The notes: generated by a model not told the origin, from the sequence alone. A DNA stretch of 64,000 nucleotides from Pseudorhodoferax sp965279475 (GCA_965279475.1 CBDIIA010000003.1:558001-622000), one strand, 5' to 3'. Counted from the first letter of the stretch, positions 8,162-16,974 are shown. Numbers and translations are program-made.

Positions 8162-8989
8162 TCAGGGCCGGCCGGCCAGGAAAGCGGTGATCAGCGCCAG
8201 CGTGGCCGCGGGCTGCTCGCGTTGCGGGGAGTGGCCGCAGGCGGCCAGCGCGTGCACGGCGACCGTGGCCGTGCCGGGCGCGGCGGCGGCCTGCATCGCG
8301 CGGGCGATGCGGTCGACCTGCTCCAGGCTGCCGTAGGGGTCGTCCTTCCCCTGGATCGCCAGCACCGGCGCGCGGATGCGGGCGCAGTCGGCCGCGATGT
8401 CGAAGCCGCGGAACGCGGGGCTGAGCCATACGTCGTTCCATTGGTAGAAGGCGCAGTCGACATCGGCGTGGTAGCGCGCCAGCCGGCCGCGCAGGTCGCC
8501 GTGTGCATAGGCGTCGCGCGCCCGGGCGATGGCCGCGAGGCCAAAGTCTTCGACGAACACATGGGGTGCCATCACGATGCAGGCCGCCAGCGGGTGGCGG
8601 CTGGCATGCAACAGTGCGATGGTGGCGCCGTCCGAATGGCCCAGCAGCACCGGCGCCTCGATGCCGAGCTGTTCCAGCAGTGCGGGCAGAACGTCCAGGG
8701 CCTCGCGGTGCATGTAGTCCGGCAGCAGCCGGCCGCAACGCCGGCCGTCCCGTTCGTAGGGCGCGGCCCGCACGTCGGGCACCGCATCCGACTGCCCGTA
8801 GCCCCGGCGCGAGTACACGAGGCCAGGCCGGCCGGTGGCGGCGCAGACCTGCTCGGGCCAGTCGCGCCAGGCCGCCATCGACCCCAGGCCTTCGTGCAGG
8901 AAGACGATCGGGGCGGGGCCGCCTGGCGACGCCGCCTCACCGATACGTTGCACTTCCAGCCGCACGCCGCTGACGGTCACAAAAATCAT
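8162..8989 (-). CDS. Alpha/beta hydrolase
   Basis: A 275-residue alpha/beta-fold hydrolase. The oxyanion region is FLHEGLGS (residues ~30), the nucleophile elbow is GHSDGA (Ser near 118), the acid is likely in IQGKDDPYG and the His in AACGHSPQRE. No signal peptide is present. The HEGLGS-type entry and GHSDGA elbow occur in a Burkholderiales group annotated only as hydrolases, so the substrate is unknown. An ATG at 8989 is preferred over an in-frame TTG at 8995. The gene is convergent with rsuA and divergent from the beta-propeller operon. Confidence 0.75.
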   Translation of the reverse strand: MIFVTVSGVRLEVQRIGEAASPGGPAPIVFLHEGLGSMAAWRDWPEQVCAATGRPGLVYSRRGYGQSDAVPDVRAAPYERDGRRCGRLLPDYMHREALDVLPALLEQLGIEAPVLLGHSDGATIALLHASRHPLAACIVMAPHVFVEDFGLAAIARARDAYAHGDLRGRLARYHADVDCAFYQWNDVWLSPAFRGFDIAADCARIRAPVLAIQGKDDPYGSLEQVDRIARAMQAAAAPGTATVAVHALAACGHSPQREQPAATLALITAFLAGRP

Positions 8990-9062
8990 CCGCAAATGTT
9001 ACGGCAGGGCTGGCGCGTGCGTGGCGCCCGCTACACTTTCGGGGTCGTCTCCAAAGGTCGTT

Positions 9063-10046
9063 GTGAAGTCGTTGTTCCGCGTTGTCGGCCTGCATCTGCT
9101 GGCCCTGTTTCTGGTGTCCCCCCTTGGCGTCTTCGCCCAGACTTCTCCGATCTTCGTCCTGAACTCGCTGGATGCCTCGGTGAGTGTCATCGATCCCGCG
9201 ACCTGGCAGGAGACCCGGCGCATCGCCACCGGCAAGGAGCCGCACCACCTGTATCTGACGCCGGACGAGCGCTCGCTGATCATCGCCAACTCGCTGGGCG
9301 ATTCGCTGACCTTCGTCGATCCCCGCACGGCCGAAGTGCAGCGGGTGGTGCGCAACATCAGCGACCCCTACCAGCTGCGGTTCTCGCCGGACATGAAATG
9401 GTTCGTGACGGCCGCCAACCGCCTGAACCATCTGGACATCTATCGCTGGGACGGGCGCGACATCACGCTGGTCAAGCGCATCGCCACCGGCAAGACGCCC
9501 AGCCATCTGTGGATCGACAGCAAGAGCACGACGGTGTACGCGACCATGCAGGACAGCGACGAGCTGATCGCCATCGACCTGGCGACCCAGGCGGTGAAGT
9601 GGCGGGTGAAGACCGGCAGCACCCCGGCCGATGTCTTCGGCACCGCGGACGACAAAACCTTGCTGGTCGGCCTGACCGGCGGCGACGGGGTCGAGGTGTT
9701 CGACGTGTCCGGCAAGGAACCGAAGTCGGTCCGCGTACTCAAAACCGGCAATGGAGCCCACGCCTTCCGTGCCCTCGGCGACCGCCGCCATGTGCTGGTC
9801 AGCAACCGCGTCGCCAACACCATCAGCCGCATCGACCTGCAGACCCTGGAGGTCGTCGCCACCTATCCGGCACCGGGCGGCCCGGACTGCATGGACGTGT
9901 CGGCCGACGGCCGGCTGCTGCTGGTCACGTCGCGCTGGGCCAAGAAGCTCACGGTCATCGACATGGAGTCGAAGAAGGTGGTTCGCCAGGTCAACGTCGG
10001 AAGGTCGCCCCATGGAGTCTGGACGCTGGACCACGCGCCGCGCTGA
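9063..10046 (+). CDS. Exported YVTN/YncE-type beta-propeller protein
   Basis: A 327-residue protein starting at GTG 9063, five bases after AAAGG. Residues 1-25 are a signal peptide ending at GVFAQ. The mature protein is built from ~40-residue repeats with the YVTN/YncE pattern (SVSVIDPATWQETRRIATGKEPHHLYLTPDERSLIIAN, then similar units), predicting a seven-bladed propeller in the periplasm or outside the cell. Such proteins usually bind partners or substrates and are not catalytic. Its end overlaps the next gene by 35 bp, which points to a coupled function with the deacetylase and hydroxylase that follow. Confidence 0.82.
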   Translation: MKSLFRVVGLHLLALFLVSPLGVFAQTSPIFVLNSLDASVSVIDPATWQETRRIATGKEPHHLYLTPDERSLIIANSLGDSLTFVDPRTAEVQRVVRNISDPYQLRFSPDMKWFVTAANRLNHLDIYRWDGRDITLVKRIATGKTPSHLWIDSKSTTVYATMQDSDELIAIDLATQAVKWRVKTGSTPADVFGTADDKTLLVGLTGGDGVEVFDVSGKEPKSVRVLKTGNGAHAFRALGDRRHVLVSNRVANTISRIDLQTLEVVATYPAPGGPDCMDVSADGRLLLVTSRWAKKLTVIDMESKKVVRQVNVGRSPHGVWTLDHAPR

Positions 10047-10866
10047 GCGGTGGCGCTCGGCGCTCGCGGCCTTGGGCGCGACGCTGCTGGCCGCCATCGC
10101 ATTGCCTGCCGTGGCGGCCGATGGCTGCACGAAGCCGCTGTACCTGACCTTCGACACCGGCCACATGGACATCGCGCCGCTGGTTGCGCAGGTGCTGCAG
10201 CGGCAGGCCGTCCTGGTCACCTTTTTCGCCGCCGACGAGCCGACGAAGCAGGGCGACGGAAGTCTGGGTGAGCACTGGGCGCCGTGGTGGCGCGCGCGGG
10301 CTGCCGAGGGCCACGCCTTTGCCTCCCACACCTTCGACCACGTCTACTGGCGCGCTGACCTGCCGGCATCGCACGGCGTGCCGCAGTTCCGCGTGCGGGC
10401 CTCGGCCGGGCCGCTCGCCGGGCAGGACCGGGTGATGGACGCACCGCAGTACTGCGAGGAGATCGGCCGCTCGGCCAGCCGGCTGCAGGCGATCACCGGC
10501 CAGGCGCCGTTGCCGCTGTTCAGGGCACCGGGCGGCAAGACCTCGCCGCAGTTGCTGGCGGCGGCACGGCAGTGCGGGTACGCACATGTCACCTGGGCCG
10601 ATGCCGGCTTTCTGGGCGACGAATTGCCGAGCGACAAGTACCCCAACGCGCAGTTGCAGGAGAAGGCGCTGCGCGACATCCGCAGCGGCGACATCCTGCT
10701 CGCGCACCTGGGCATCTGGTCGCGCAAGGACCCGTGGGCGCCGGCCGTGCTCGAGCCGCTGATCGTCGGCCTGAAAGCACGGGGCTTCTGCTTTGCGACC
10801 CTGCGCGAGCATCCGCAGTTCGCCGCCTGGATCGCCAGCCACAAGGCGCAGCCATGGACGCGCTGA
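10012..10866 (+). CDS. Polysaccharide deacetylase (NodB-fold), variant metal motif
   Basis: A 284-residue exported protein (hydrophobic residues ~17-36, cleavage near AVAADG). It follows the NodB plan: motif 1 at residues 46-50 is TFDTG, motif 2 is HTFDH at 106-110 (two metal His), motif 3 RAPGG, and the last motif ILLAHLG. In canonical members motif 1 is TFDDG and its second Asp binds the metal. Here that residue is Thr, so metal binding must differ or activity may be altered. The expected role is deacetylation of an envelope glycan. It overlaps the propeller gene by 35 bp and the next gene by 13 bp. Confidence 0.82.
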   Translation: MESGRWTTRRAERWRSALAALGATLLAAIALPAVAADGCTKPLYLTFDTGHMDIAPLVAQVLQRQAVLVTFFAADEPTKQGDGSLGEHWAPWWRARAAEGHAFASHTFDHVYWRADLPASHGVPQFRVRASAGPLAGQDRVMDAPQYCEEIGRSASRLQAITGQAPLPLFRAPGGKTSPQLLAAARQCGYAHVTWADAGFLGDELPSDKYPNAQLQEKALRDIRSGDILLAHLGIWSRKDPWAPAVLEPLIVGLKARGFCFATLREHPQFAAWIASHKAQPWTR

Positions 10867-11822
10867 CCGACTGGTTCTCCACCGCGCAGCAGTGGCTGTT
10901 CGAGGCCGTGGTGCAGCCGCTGGTGTTCTCTGCCGGCCTGGGCGGCTGGCTGGAGGATGCGTATCTGGGCACCGGTTGGCTGCTGGTCGGCCTGCTGCAG
11001 ATCGTGGTGCTGGTGGCGGTGATCGGCCCGCTGCAGCGGCGCTGGCCGGTCGAGCCGGTCAGCGACCGCAGGGCGATCCGCACCGATGTGCTCTACACCG
11101 TGGTCCACCGGTTGGGGCTGTTCCGGCTGACGCTGTTCTTCACGCTGGAGCCGTTGATGGACGACGGCTTCGGCCTGCTGCGCGTGGCGGGCCTCAGCAC
11201 CTTCCATCTCGACGAGATCTGGCCCGGCGTGACCGATCTGGCGCTGGTCAGCTTCATCCTGTACCTGGTGGCGTTCGACTTCGTCGACTACTGGATCCAC
11301 CGCGGCCAGCACCAGTTCCGCTGGTGGTGGAGCCTGCACGCGCTGCACCATTCGCAGCGCCAGATGACGATGTGGAGCGACAACCGCAACCATCTGCTCG
11401 ACGACGTGCTGCGCGACGTGATCATCGTCGTGGTGGCCCAGCTGATCGGCATCGGTCCTGGCCAGTTCATCGCGATCGTGGCGCTGACGCAGCTGAGCGA
11501 GAACCTGCAGCACGCCAACCTGCGCCTGTGGTTCGGCACCGTCGGCGAACGCCTGTGGATCAGCCCGCGTTATCACCGACGGCACCACAGCATCGGTATC
11601 GGGCACGAGTCGCAAGGCCGCAACACGCTCGGTGGCCGCAACTTCGGCGTGCTGCTGCCGTGGTGGGACATGCTGTTCGGCACTGCCGATTTCGCGCTGC
11701 GCTACGACCCCACCGGCGTGCGCGACCAGGTCGAGCCTGGGCCGCAGGGGCTGCGCAATTACGGCGGCGGTTTCTGGTCGCAGCAGTGGCTGGGGCTCAA
11801 GCGCCTGTTCGGCCGCGCCTGA
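10854..11822 (+). CDS. Fatty acid hydroxylase / sterol desaturase family membrane protein
   Basis: A 322-residue integral membrane protein with at least four hydrophobic helices and the eight-histidine di-iron signature of the family: HRGQH near 146, HALHHSQ near 160, and HRRHHS near 242. Members hydroxylate or desaturate lipids using O2. In Proteobacteria the substrates are mostly unknown (ornithine lipids and carotenoids are among the known cases). Overlap with the deacetylase gene suggests the three products work on one envelope component. The following 84 bases hold only a possible start region for the next gene. Confidence 0.85.
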   Translation: MDALTDWFSTAQQWLFEAVVQPLVFSAGLGGWLEDAYLGTGWLLVGLLQIVVLVAVIGPLQRRWPVEPVSDRRAIRTDVLYTVVHRLGLFRLTLFFTLEPLMDDGFGLLRVAGLSTFHLDEIWPGVTDLALVSFILYLVAFDFVDYWIHRGQHQFRWWWSLHALHHSQRQMTMWSDNRNHLLDDVLRDVIIVVVAQLIGIGPGQFIAIVALTQLSENLQHANLRLWFGTVGERLWISPRYHRRHHSIGIGHESQGRNTLGGRNFGVLLPWWDMLFGTADFALRYDPTGVRDQVEPGPQGLRNYGGGFWSQQWLGLKRLFGRA

Positions 11823-11906
11823 GCACACGGAGTACACGCACGTGCATGCGCCGGTGCATTCCATGGCGGGCGCTTGACCGTCCCAGCCTCGGGGTATCCT
11901 CGCGCC

Positions 11907-12818
11907 ATGCGTTTGTTGCTCGACTCCTTCTGGCGCGCTGCGGCGTACTGTCTGCATCCGCGCGTGATCGCGTTGTCCGTGTTGCCGCTGGTGCTGATGG
12001 CTGCGATGGCGCTGGGCCTGGGCTACTTCTTCTGGGAGTCCGCGGTGGCGGCCACACGGGCCACGCTGGAATCCTGGTCCATCGTCACCACGCTGGTCGG
12101 CTGGCTCGAGGGCGTGGGACTGGTGGGGTTCAAGAGCGTGCTGGCGCCGCTGATCGTGGTGGCCCTGTGCACGCCGGTGATCGTGGTGCTGTCGCTGCTG
12201 CTGGTGGCCACGCTGATGACGCCGTCGATCCTGAGCCTGGTGGCCGAGCGGCGCTTTCCCAAGCTGGAGAAGAAGCGCGGCGGTTCGTTCTTCGGCAGCC
12301 TGTTCGGCGCCCTCTGGGCCACCGTGGCGGCCCTGATCGCGTTGGCGGTGTCGATCCCGCTGTGGCTGATTCCGCCGCTGGTGCTGATTCTGCCGCCGCT
12401 GATCTGGGGCTGGCTCACCTACCGCATGATGACCTACGACGTGCTGGCCGACCATGCGAGCCGCGACGAACGTCGCGAGCTGATGCGCCGGCACCGCGCC
12501 ACGCTGCTCGGCCTGGGCGTGCTGACGGGTTATCTCGGTGCTGCGCCATCGCTGATTTGGGCCTGGGGCGCGATGACCATTGTCTTTGCGCCACTGCTGA
12601 TCCCCGTCGCGATGTGGATCTACACGCTGGTGTTCGCGTTCTCGGCGCTGTGGTTCACGCATTACGCGCTGGCAGCACTCGAGGCGATGCGGGCCGAGGT
12701 CGAGGTGTTCGCCCCTGCAGCGCACGCCGGCGGATCGCCCACGGTGCTGCTCGAGCCCGTCTCTTCCTCTTCTTCGTCGGCAAACCCCTATGAACCCGTC
12801 ATCATCCCGCCCCCCTGA
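11907..12818 (+). CDS. EI24-domain (CysZ-like) membrane protein
   Basis: A 303-residue protein with about six hydrophobic segments (residues ~20-45, 65-105, 125-160, 190-240) in the pattern of the EI24/CysZ group. It begins with MRLLLDSFWRAAAYCLHPR, typical of this family. Soluble Cys- or ATP-binding motifs are absent. The C-terminal ~45 residues are low-complexity and rich in Ser and Pro. CysZ imports sulfate in enterobacteria, but the betaproteobacterial homologues are of unproven role. Its end overlaps the next gene by 29 bp. Confidence 0.75.
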   Translation: MRLLLDSFWRAAAYCLHPRVIALSVLPLVLMAAMALGLGYFFWESAVAATRATLESWSIVTTLVGWLEGVGLVGFKSVLAPLIVVALCTPVIVVLSLLLVATLMTPSILSLVAERRFPKLEKKRGGSFFGSLFGALWATVAALIALAVSIPLWLIPPLVLILPPLIWGWLTYRMMTYDVLADHASRDERRELMRRHRATLLGLGVLTGYLGAAPSLIWAWGAMTIVFAPLLIPVAMWIYTLVFAFSALWFTHYALAALEAMRAEVEVFAPAAHAGGSPTVLLEPVSSSSSSANPYEPVIIPPP

Positions 12819-13623
12819 GTTGCCGCGCGCTGTCGGCCTCGTGATCGTCGGCGACGAAATCCTGTCCGGCAAACGTGCCGACAAGCACATGGCCAAGGTC
12901 ATCGAGCTGCTGGGCGCCCGCGGCCTGCAACTGGCCTATGCGGACTATGTGGGCGACGCGCCCGACCGCATCACCTCGACGCTGCAGCGGGCGTTCGCCT
13001 CCGGCGACCTGGTGTTCTCGTGCGGCGGCATCGGCGCCACCCCCGACGACCACACGCGCGGCTGTGCGGCCCGGGCGTTGAACGTGCCGCTGGCGCTGCA
13101 CCCGCAGGCCGAGGCGCTGATCCGCGAACGCATGCAGGACACGGCGCGCGAGCAGGGTGTGGTCTATGAGCCCGACCGGGCCGACAACATCCACCGGCTG
13201 AACATGGGCGTGTTTCCGCAGGGCGCTCGAATCATCCCGAACCCCTACAACAAGATCCCCGGCTTCAGCGTCGGCCACGTGCATTTCGTGCCGGGTTTCC
13301 CGGTGATGGCCTGGCCGATGATCGAATGGGTGCTCGACCAGCACTACGCCGGGATGTTCCGCACGTCGGCCTGGATCGAGCGATCGGTCATCGCGTTCGG
13401 GTCGATGGAGGCCACGCTGACGCCGTTGATGGAGCAGATCGAGCGCCAGTACGCCGGCGTGAAGGTGTTCAGCCTGCCGAGCGTCGACCATCCCGTGTAC
13501 GGGCGCCACATCGAGCTGGGCGTCAAAGGCCAGCCCGAGGTCGTTGCCGATGCTTACAAGTCGCTGCTGGCCGGCCTTGCGGAGTTCAAGGTCCAGCTTG
13601 GCCCCGAATTGGTGCGACCTTGA
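12790..13623 (+). CDS. MoaB/MogA-type molybdopterin-binding domain protein (CinA N-domain-like)
   Basis: A 277-residue cytoplasmic protein. Residues ~12-170 form the MoCF-binding fold: GLVIVGDEILSGKRADKH at the start and SCGGIGATPDDHTR in the middle, which match the motifs of CinA and competence/damage-inducible protein A. The C-terminal ~100 residues lack the CinA deamidase domain. Similar stand-alone forms are common in Betaproteobacteria and their role (pyrophosphatase-like nucleotide processing or cofactor binding) is not settled. It is translationally linked to the upstream membrane-protein gene. Confidence 0.8.
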   Translation: MNPSSSRPPELPRAVGLVIVGDEILSGKRADKHMAKVIELLGARGLQLAYADYVGDAPDRITSTLQRAFASGDLVFSCGGIGATPDDHTRGCAARALNVPLALHPQAEALIRERMQDTAREQGVVYEPDRADNIHRLNMGVFPQGARIIPNPYNKIPGFSVGHVHFVPGFPVMAWPMIEWVLDQHYAGMFRTSAWIERSVIAFGSMEATLTPLMEQIERQYAGVKVFSLPSVDHPVYGRHIELGVKGQPEVVADAYKSLLAGLAEFKVQLGPELVRP

Positions 13624-13642
13624 TTTGCACCAAGTGCGTGCG
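13609..13642. promoter_or_regulatory. Inverted repeat and NtrC-like half-sites upstream of glnA
   Basis: TTGGTGC at 13609-13615 and GCACCAA at 13627-13633 form a perfect 7-bp inverted repeat that spans the stop codon of the upstream gene. TGCACC at 13626-13631, then five bases, then CGTGCG resembles the NtrC consensus TGCACC-N5-GGTGCA, with two mismatches. It lies about 140 bp upstream of the sigma-54 element, a normal enhancer distance. An AT-rich direct repeat (CAAAATAGGGC, then AAAATTTAGGGC) follows at 13659-13680. Confidence 0.45.
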
Positions 13643-13773
13643 CGTCGAATTAAGCCCCAAAATAGGGCAAAATTTAGGGCTCACTCGGCTTGGCTGCGTG
13701 CCATTGCCTTTGGCGGGTCGCGTCGCCCAGGCTTCCGTTTCGATAGACAGCCATGTTTTGGTGCGCCTTCCGG

Positions 13774-13789
13774 TGGCATAGAAACTGCA
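13774..13789 (+). promoter_or_regulatory. Sigma-54 promoter of glnA
   Basis: TGGCATAGAAACTGCA matches the sigma-54 consensus TGGCAC-N5-TTGCA, with invariant GG at -24 and GC at -12 separated by exactly ten bases. It lies 55 bp before the glnA start. With ntrB and ntrC downstream this indicates nitrogen control of glutamine synthetase. Confidence 0.75.
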
Positions 13790-13844
13790 TTCTTCCCTCT
13801 CGTCCATTGTTTGGCACAACCTAACCCAACCCCAGGAGATCTTG

Positions 13845-15257
13845 ATGGCAAAGACCGTCGCCGACGTCATGAAAATGGTGAAGGAAAGCGAAGTCAAATT
13901 CGTTGACTTCCGCTTTACCGATACCCGCGGCAAAGAGCAGCACGTGACCGTGCCTGTCTCGCATTTCGACGAAGACAAGTTCACGTCCGGCCACGCATTC
14001 GATGGTTCCTCGATCGCCGGCTGGAAGGGCATCGAAGCTTCGGACATGCAACTGATGCCCGACCCGAACACGGCCAACATCGACCCGTTCTTCGAAGAGA
14101 CCACGCTGTTCATGAGCTGCGACGTGATCGATCCGGCCGACGGCAAGTCCTACGACCGCGACCCGCGTTCGATCGCCAAGCGTGCGGAAGCCTACCTGAA
14201 GGCTTCCGGCCTCGGCGACACGGCTTTCTTCGGACCGGAGCCTGAATTCTTCCTGTTCGATGGCGTGCGCTGGGGCAACGAGATGTCCGGCGCGTTCTTC
14301 GAGATCGACGAATACGAAGGCCCCTGGAACAGCGGCAAGAAACTCGAAGGCGGCAACCGCGGCCACCGGCCCACCGTCAAGGGTGGCTACTTCCCCGTGC
14401 CCCCGGTCGACAGCACGCAAGACATGCGCGCCGAGATGTCGCTGATCCTCGAAGCGATGGGCGTGCCGGTCGAAGTGTTCCACCATGAAGTGGCGTCGGG
14501 CCAGAACGAGCTGGGCACCAAGTTCAGCACGCTGGTGCAGCGCGCGGACTGGACCATCCTGCTCAAGTACGTGGTGCAGAACGTGGCCAATGCCTACGGC
14601 AAGACCGCGACCTTCATGCCCAAGCCCATGGTCGGCGACAACGGCTCGGGCATGCACGTGCACCAGTCGATCTGGAAGGACGGCAAGAACCTGTTCGCCG
14701 GCGACGGTTATGCCGGCCTGTCCGAGTTCGCGCTGTACTACATCGGCGGCATCATCAAGCATGCACGCGCGCTGAACGCCATCACCAACCCTGGCACCAA
14801 CAGCTACAAGCGCCTGGTGCCCGGCTTCGAAGCCCCGGTGAAGCTGGCCTACTCGGCCAAGAACCGTTCAGCTTCGATCCGCATCCCTTTCGTCGCCAAC
14901 CCGAAGGGCCGCCGCATCGAAGCGCGTTTCCCCGATCCTCTGTGCAACCCTTACCTCGGCTTCTCGGCCCTGATGATGGCCGGCCTGGACGGCGTGGAAA
15001 ACAAGATCCACCCCGGCGAAGCCGCCACCAAGGATCTGTACCATCTGCCGCCGGAAGAGGACGCTCTGATCCCGACCGTCTGCCACAGCCTCGACCAGGC
15101 GCTGGACTACCTGGACAAGGGTCGCAGCTTCCTGACCAAGGGCGGCGTGTTCACCGATTCGATGATCGATGCCTACATCGAACTGAAGATGACCGAAGTC
15201 ACTCGGTTCCGCATGGCGGTGTCGCCGGTCGAATACGACATGTACTACTCGCTGTAA
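13845..15257 (+). CDS. glnA: Type I glutamine synthetase
   Basis: A 470-residue dodecameric glutamine synthetase, full length for type I. It makes glutamine from glutamate, ammonia and ATP in the cytoplasm. Visible signatures are HAFDGSSIAGW near the N-terminus, FFGPEPEFFLFD, NGSGMHVHQS, the ATP-binding KLAYSAKNRSASIRIP segment, and DLYHLPPEE, which contains the Tyr adenylylated by GlnE. The ATG at 13845 follows a CAGGAG site; an in-frame TTG three bases earlier is not used. A sigma-54 promoter precedes it. ntrB and ntrC follow, so the enzyme is controlled both transcriptionally and by adenylylation. Confidence 0.97.
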   Translation: MAKTVADVMKMVKESEVKFVDFRFTDTRGKEQHVTVPVSHFDEDKFTSGHAFDGSSIAGWKGIEASDMQLMPDPNTANIDPFFEETTLFMSCDVIDPADGKSYDRDPRSIAKRAEAYLKASGLGDTAFFGPEPEFFLFDGVRWGNEMSGAFFEIDEYEGPWNSGKKLEGGNRGHRPTVKGGYFPVPPVDSTQDMRAEMSLILEAMGVPVEVFHHEVASGQNELGTKFSTLVQRADWTILLKYVVQNVANAYGKTATFMPKPMVGDNGSGMHVHQSIWKDGKNLFAGDGYAGLSEFALYYIGGIIKHARALNAITNPGTNSYKRLVPGFEAPVKLAYSAKNRSASIRIPFVANPKGRRIEARFPDPLCNPYLGFSALMMAGLDGVENKIHPGEAATKDLYHLPPEEDALIPTVCHSLDQALDYLDKGRSFLTKGGVFTDSMIDAYIELKMTEVTRFRMAVSPVEYDMYYSL

Positions 15258-15306
15258 GCGAGTGGGCGACGCCGGCTGCAACTTGTAGCCGGCTCGGGAG
15301 TCTCAG

Positions 15307-15330
15307 AAGGGCGGCGCGAGCCGTCCTTTT
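15307..15330 (+). terminator. Terminator after glnA
   Basis: AAGGGCGGC pairs with GCCGTCCTT (one G-U pair) around a GCGA loop and runs into TTTG. A second hairpin without a T tail, GCCGGCT with AGCCGGC, is at 15271-15293. Together they separate most glnA transcription from the ntrBC side. Confidence 0.65.
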
Positions 15331-15414
15331 GCATTGGAGTCCTAGAATCCGATGCCCAGGGCGGCAAGCGCGCTACCATTCGACCGACATGGCATCCGAG
15401 GCCCTTTCACCAGC

Positions 15415-15900
15415 ATGAACCACGCAATCGTCATCACTTTGGTCGGCAGCTTGCTCACGGCAAACGCCTGGGGCCAGGTGTACAGGTGCGGCAACGAGTA
15501 CACCAACGCCATCGCCAGCGCCAAGGAGGCCGAAACCCGCGGCTGCAAGCTGGTCGAGGGCGGCAACGTCACCGTGATCCCGGCGCCGCGCCAGACCGCT
15601 CCGGTCACGTCGGCCGTGCGTGCACCGTTGCCCGGCCAGCGTGTGGACAGTGGCGAGCAGCGCGGCCGCGACATGGAAGCGCGGATGATCCTCGAAGCCG
15701 AGCTGCGCAAGGCCGAATCGCGCCAGGCCGACCTGCTGAAGGATTACAACAACGGCGAGCCCGAAAAAGTCGGCATCGAGTCGCGCAACTACCAGAGGTA
15801 CCTGGACCGCGTGGCGGAAATGAAGGCCAGCATCGCGCGCAACGAGAGCGACATCGCCGGCCTGAAGCGGGAACTGGCGCGTCTGCCGCCTTCCAGATAG
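15415..15900 (+). CDS. Small secreted coiled-coil protein between glnA and ntrB
   Basis: A 161-residue protein with a signal peptide (residues 1-20, ending NAWGQ) and two Cys in the first 45 mature residues (VYRCGNEYTN and TRGCKLVEGG), a pattern like the DUF4124-type N-terminus. Residues ~85-160 are highly charged and helical (RDMEARMILEAELRKAESRQADLLKDYNNG and a similar run at the end), predicting a coiled coil. It would sit in the periplasm. It is seven bases from ntrB and therefore probably cotranscribed, but it has no evident link to nitrogen sensing. The ribosome site is weak. Confidence 0.7.
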   Translation: MNHAIVITLVGSLLTANAWGQVYRCGNEYTNAIASAKEAETRGCKLVEGGNVTVIPAPRQTAPVTSAVRAPLPGQRVDSGEQRGRDMEARMILEAELRKAESRQADLLKDYNNGEPEKVGIESRNYQRYLDRVAEMKASIARNESDIAGLKRELARLPPSR

Positions 15901-15906
15901 CCGCCC

Positions 15907-16974
15907 TTGAATACCTCCGATCCCATCATCCGTTTCCAGTCCTTCGACCTGCTCGCGACGCTGGTCGCCGTGCTGCGCATCGACGGCGCGGTCCTGTTTG
16001 CCAATGCCGCGCTCGAAGACGCGCTCGGCTTCTCGCGCCGCACCATCGAAGGGTCCCAGTTTCCCGACTTCTTCACCGAACCGCACCTGCTGCAGAACGC
16101 GCTCGAGGGTGCCAGCAGCAACGAGTTTGCGGCCTTGCGCTACGACGCATGGCTCAAGCGCGCGACCTACGATCCGTTGCAGGTGCATGTGATCGTGGCG
16201 CAGACCGAGCGCGCTGGCGAAGTCGTCATCGAGCTGCTGCCGCTCGAGCAGCAGGCCAAGCAGGACCGCGAAGAACGCCTGATCGACCAGGCCCAGGCCA
16301 ACAAGGAACTGATCCGCAACCTGGCGCACGAGATCAAGAACCCGCTCGGCGGCATCCGCGGCGCGGCGCAGCTGCTCGAGATGGAGATCGATTCGCGCGA
16401 ACTGATCGAGTACACGCAGGTCATCATCCACGAGGCAGACCGGCTGCAGAGCCTGGTCGACCGGCTGCTGGCGCCGCACCGCCGCCCGCACGTGGTCGGC
16501 GACGTCAACATCCATGAGGTGTGCGAGCGCGTGCGTTCCTTGATCATGGCCGAGTTCCCGCGCGGCCTGAAGGTCATCCGCGACTACGACACGTCGATCC
16601 CCGAGTTCCGAGGCGACCGCGAGCAGCTGATCCAGGCGGTGCTCAACATCACGCACAACGCCGCCCAGGCGCTGGCCGAGCGTGTGGCCGGCGGCACGGC
16701 GCAGATCGTGTTCCGCTCGCGCATCGCGCGCCAGGTAACGTTTGGCAAGCAGCGCTATCGACTGGCATTGGAATTGCATGTCATCGACAACGGCCCGGGT
16801 GTACCGGAGTCGATCAAGGGGCGCATCTTCTATCCGCTGGTATCGGGCAGGGAAGGGGGCTCTGGCCTGGGGTTGACGCTGGCACAGACCTTCGTGCAAC
16901 AGCACCATGGCTTGATCGAATGCGACAGCGTACCGGGCCGAACCGATTTCAAGCTATTGATCCCGCTGCCCTAG
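15907..16974 (+). CDS. glnL: Nitrogen regulation sensor kinase NtrB
   Basis: A 355-residue cytoplasmic histidine kinase/phosphatase. A PAS domain occupies residues ~10-110, the dimerisation and phosphoacceptor helix has His141 in NLAHEIKNPLGGIRGAA, and the ATPase domain has an N box (NITHNAAQAL), a G1 box (VIDNGPGVP) and a G2 box (GGSGLGLTLA). It phosphorylates NtrC under nitrogen limitation and dephosphorylates it when bound by PII. The start is TTG 15907, the only start that retains the whole PAS domain. It is followed by ntrC after 29 bases. Confidence 0.92.
   Translation: MNTSDPIIRFQSFDLLATLVAVLRIDGAVLFANAALEDALGFSRRTIEGSQFPDFFTEPHLLQNALEGASSNEFAALRYDAWLKRATYDPLQVHVIVAQTERAGEVVIELLPLEQQAKQDREERLIDQAQANKELIRNLAHEIKNPLGGIRGAAQLLEMEIDSRELIEYTQVIIHEADRLQSLVDRLLAPHRRPHVVGDVNIHEVCERVRSLIMAEFPRGLKVIRDYDTSIPEFRGDREQLIQAVLNITHNAAQALAERVAGGTAQIVFRSRIARQVTFGKQRYRLALELHVIDNGPGVPESIKGRIFYPLVSGREGGSGLGLTLAQTFVQQHHGLIECDSVPGRTDFKLLIPLP

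Noticed and set aside
13690..13710. TTGGCTGCGTGCCATTGCC as a sigma-54 promoter
   Set aside because: The GG and GC dinucleotides are 12 bases apart rather than 10. The element at 13774 has the right spacing.
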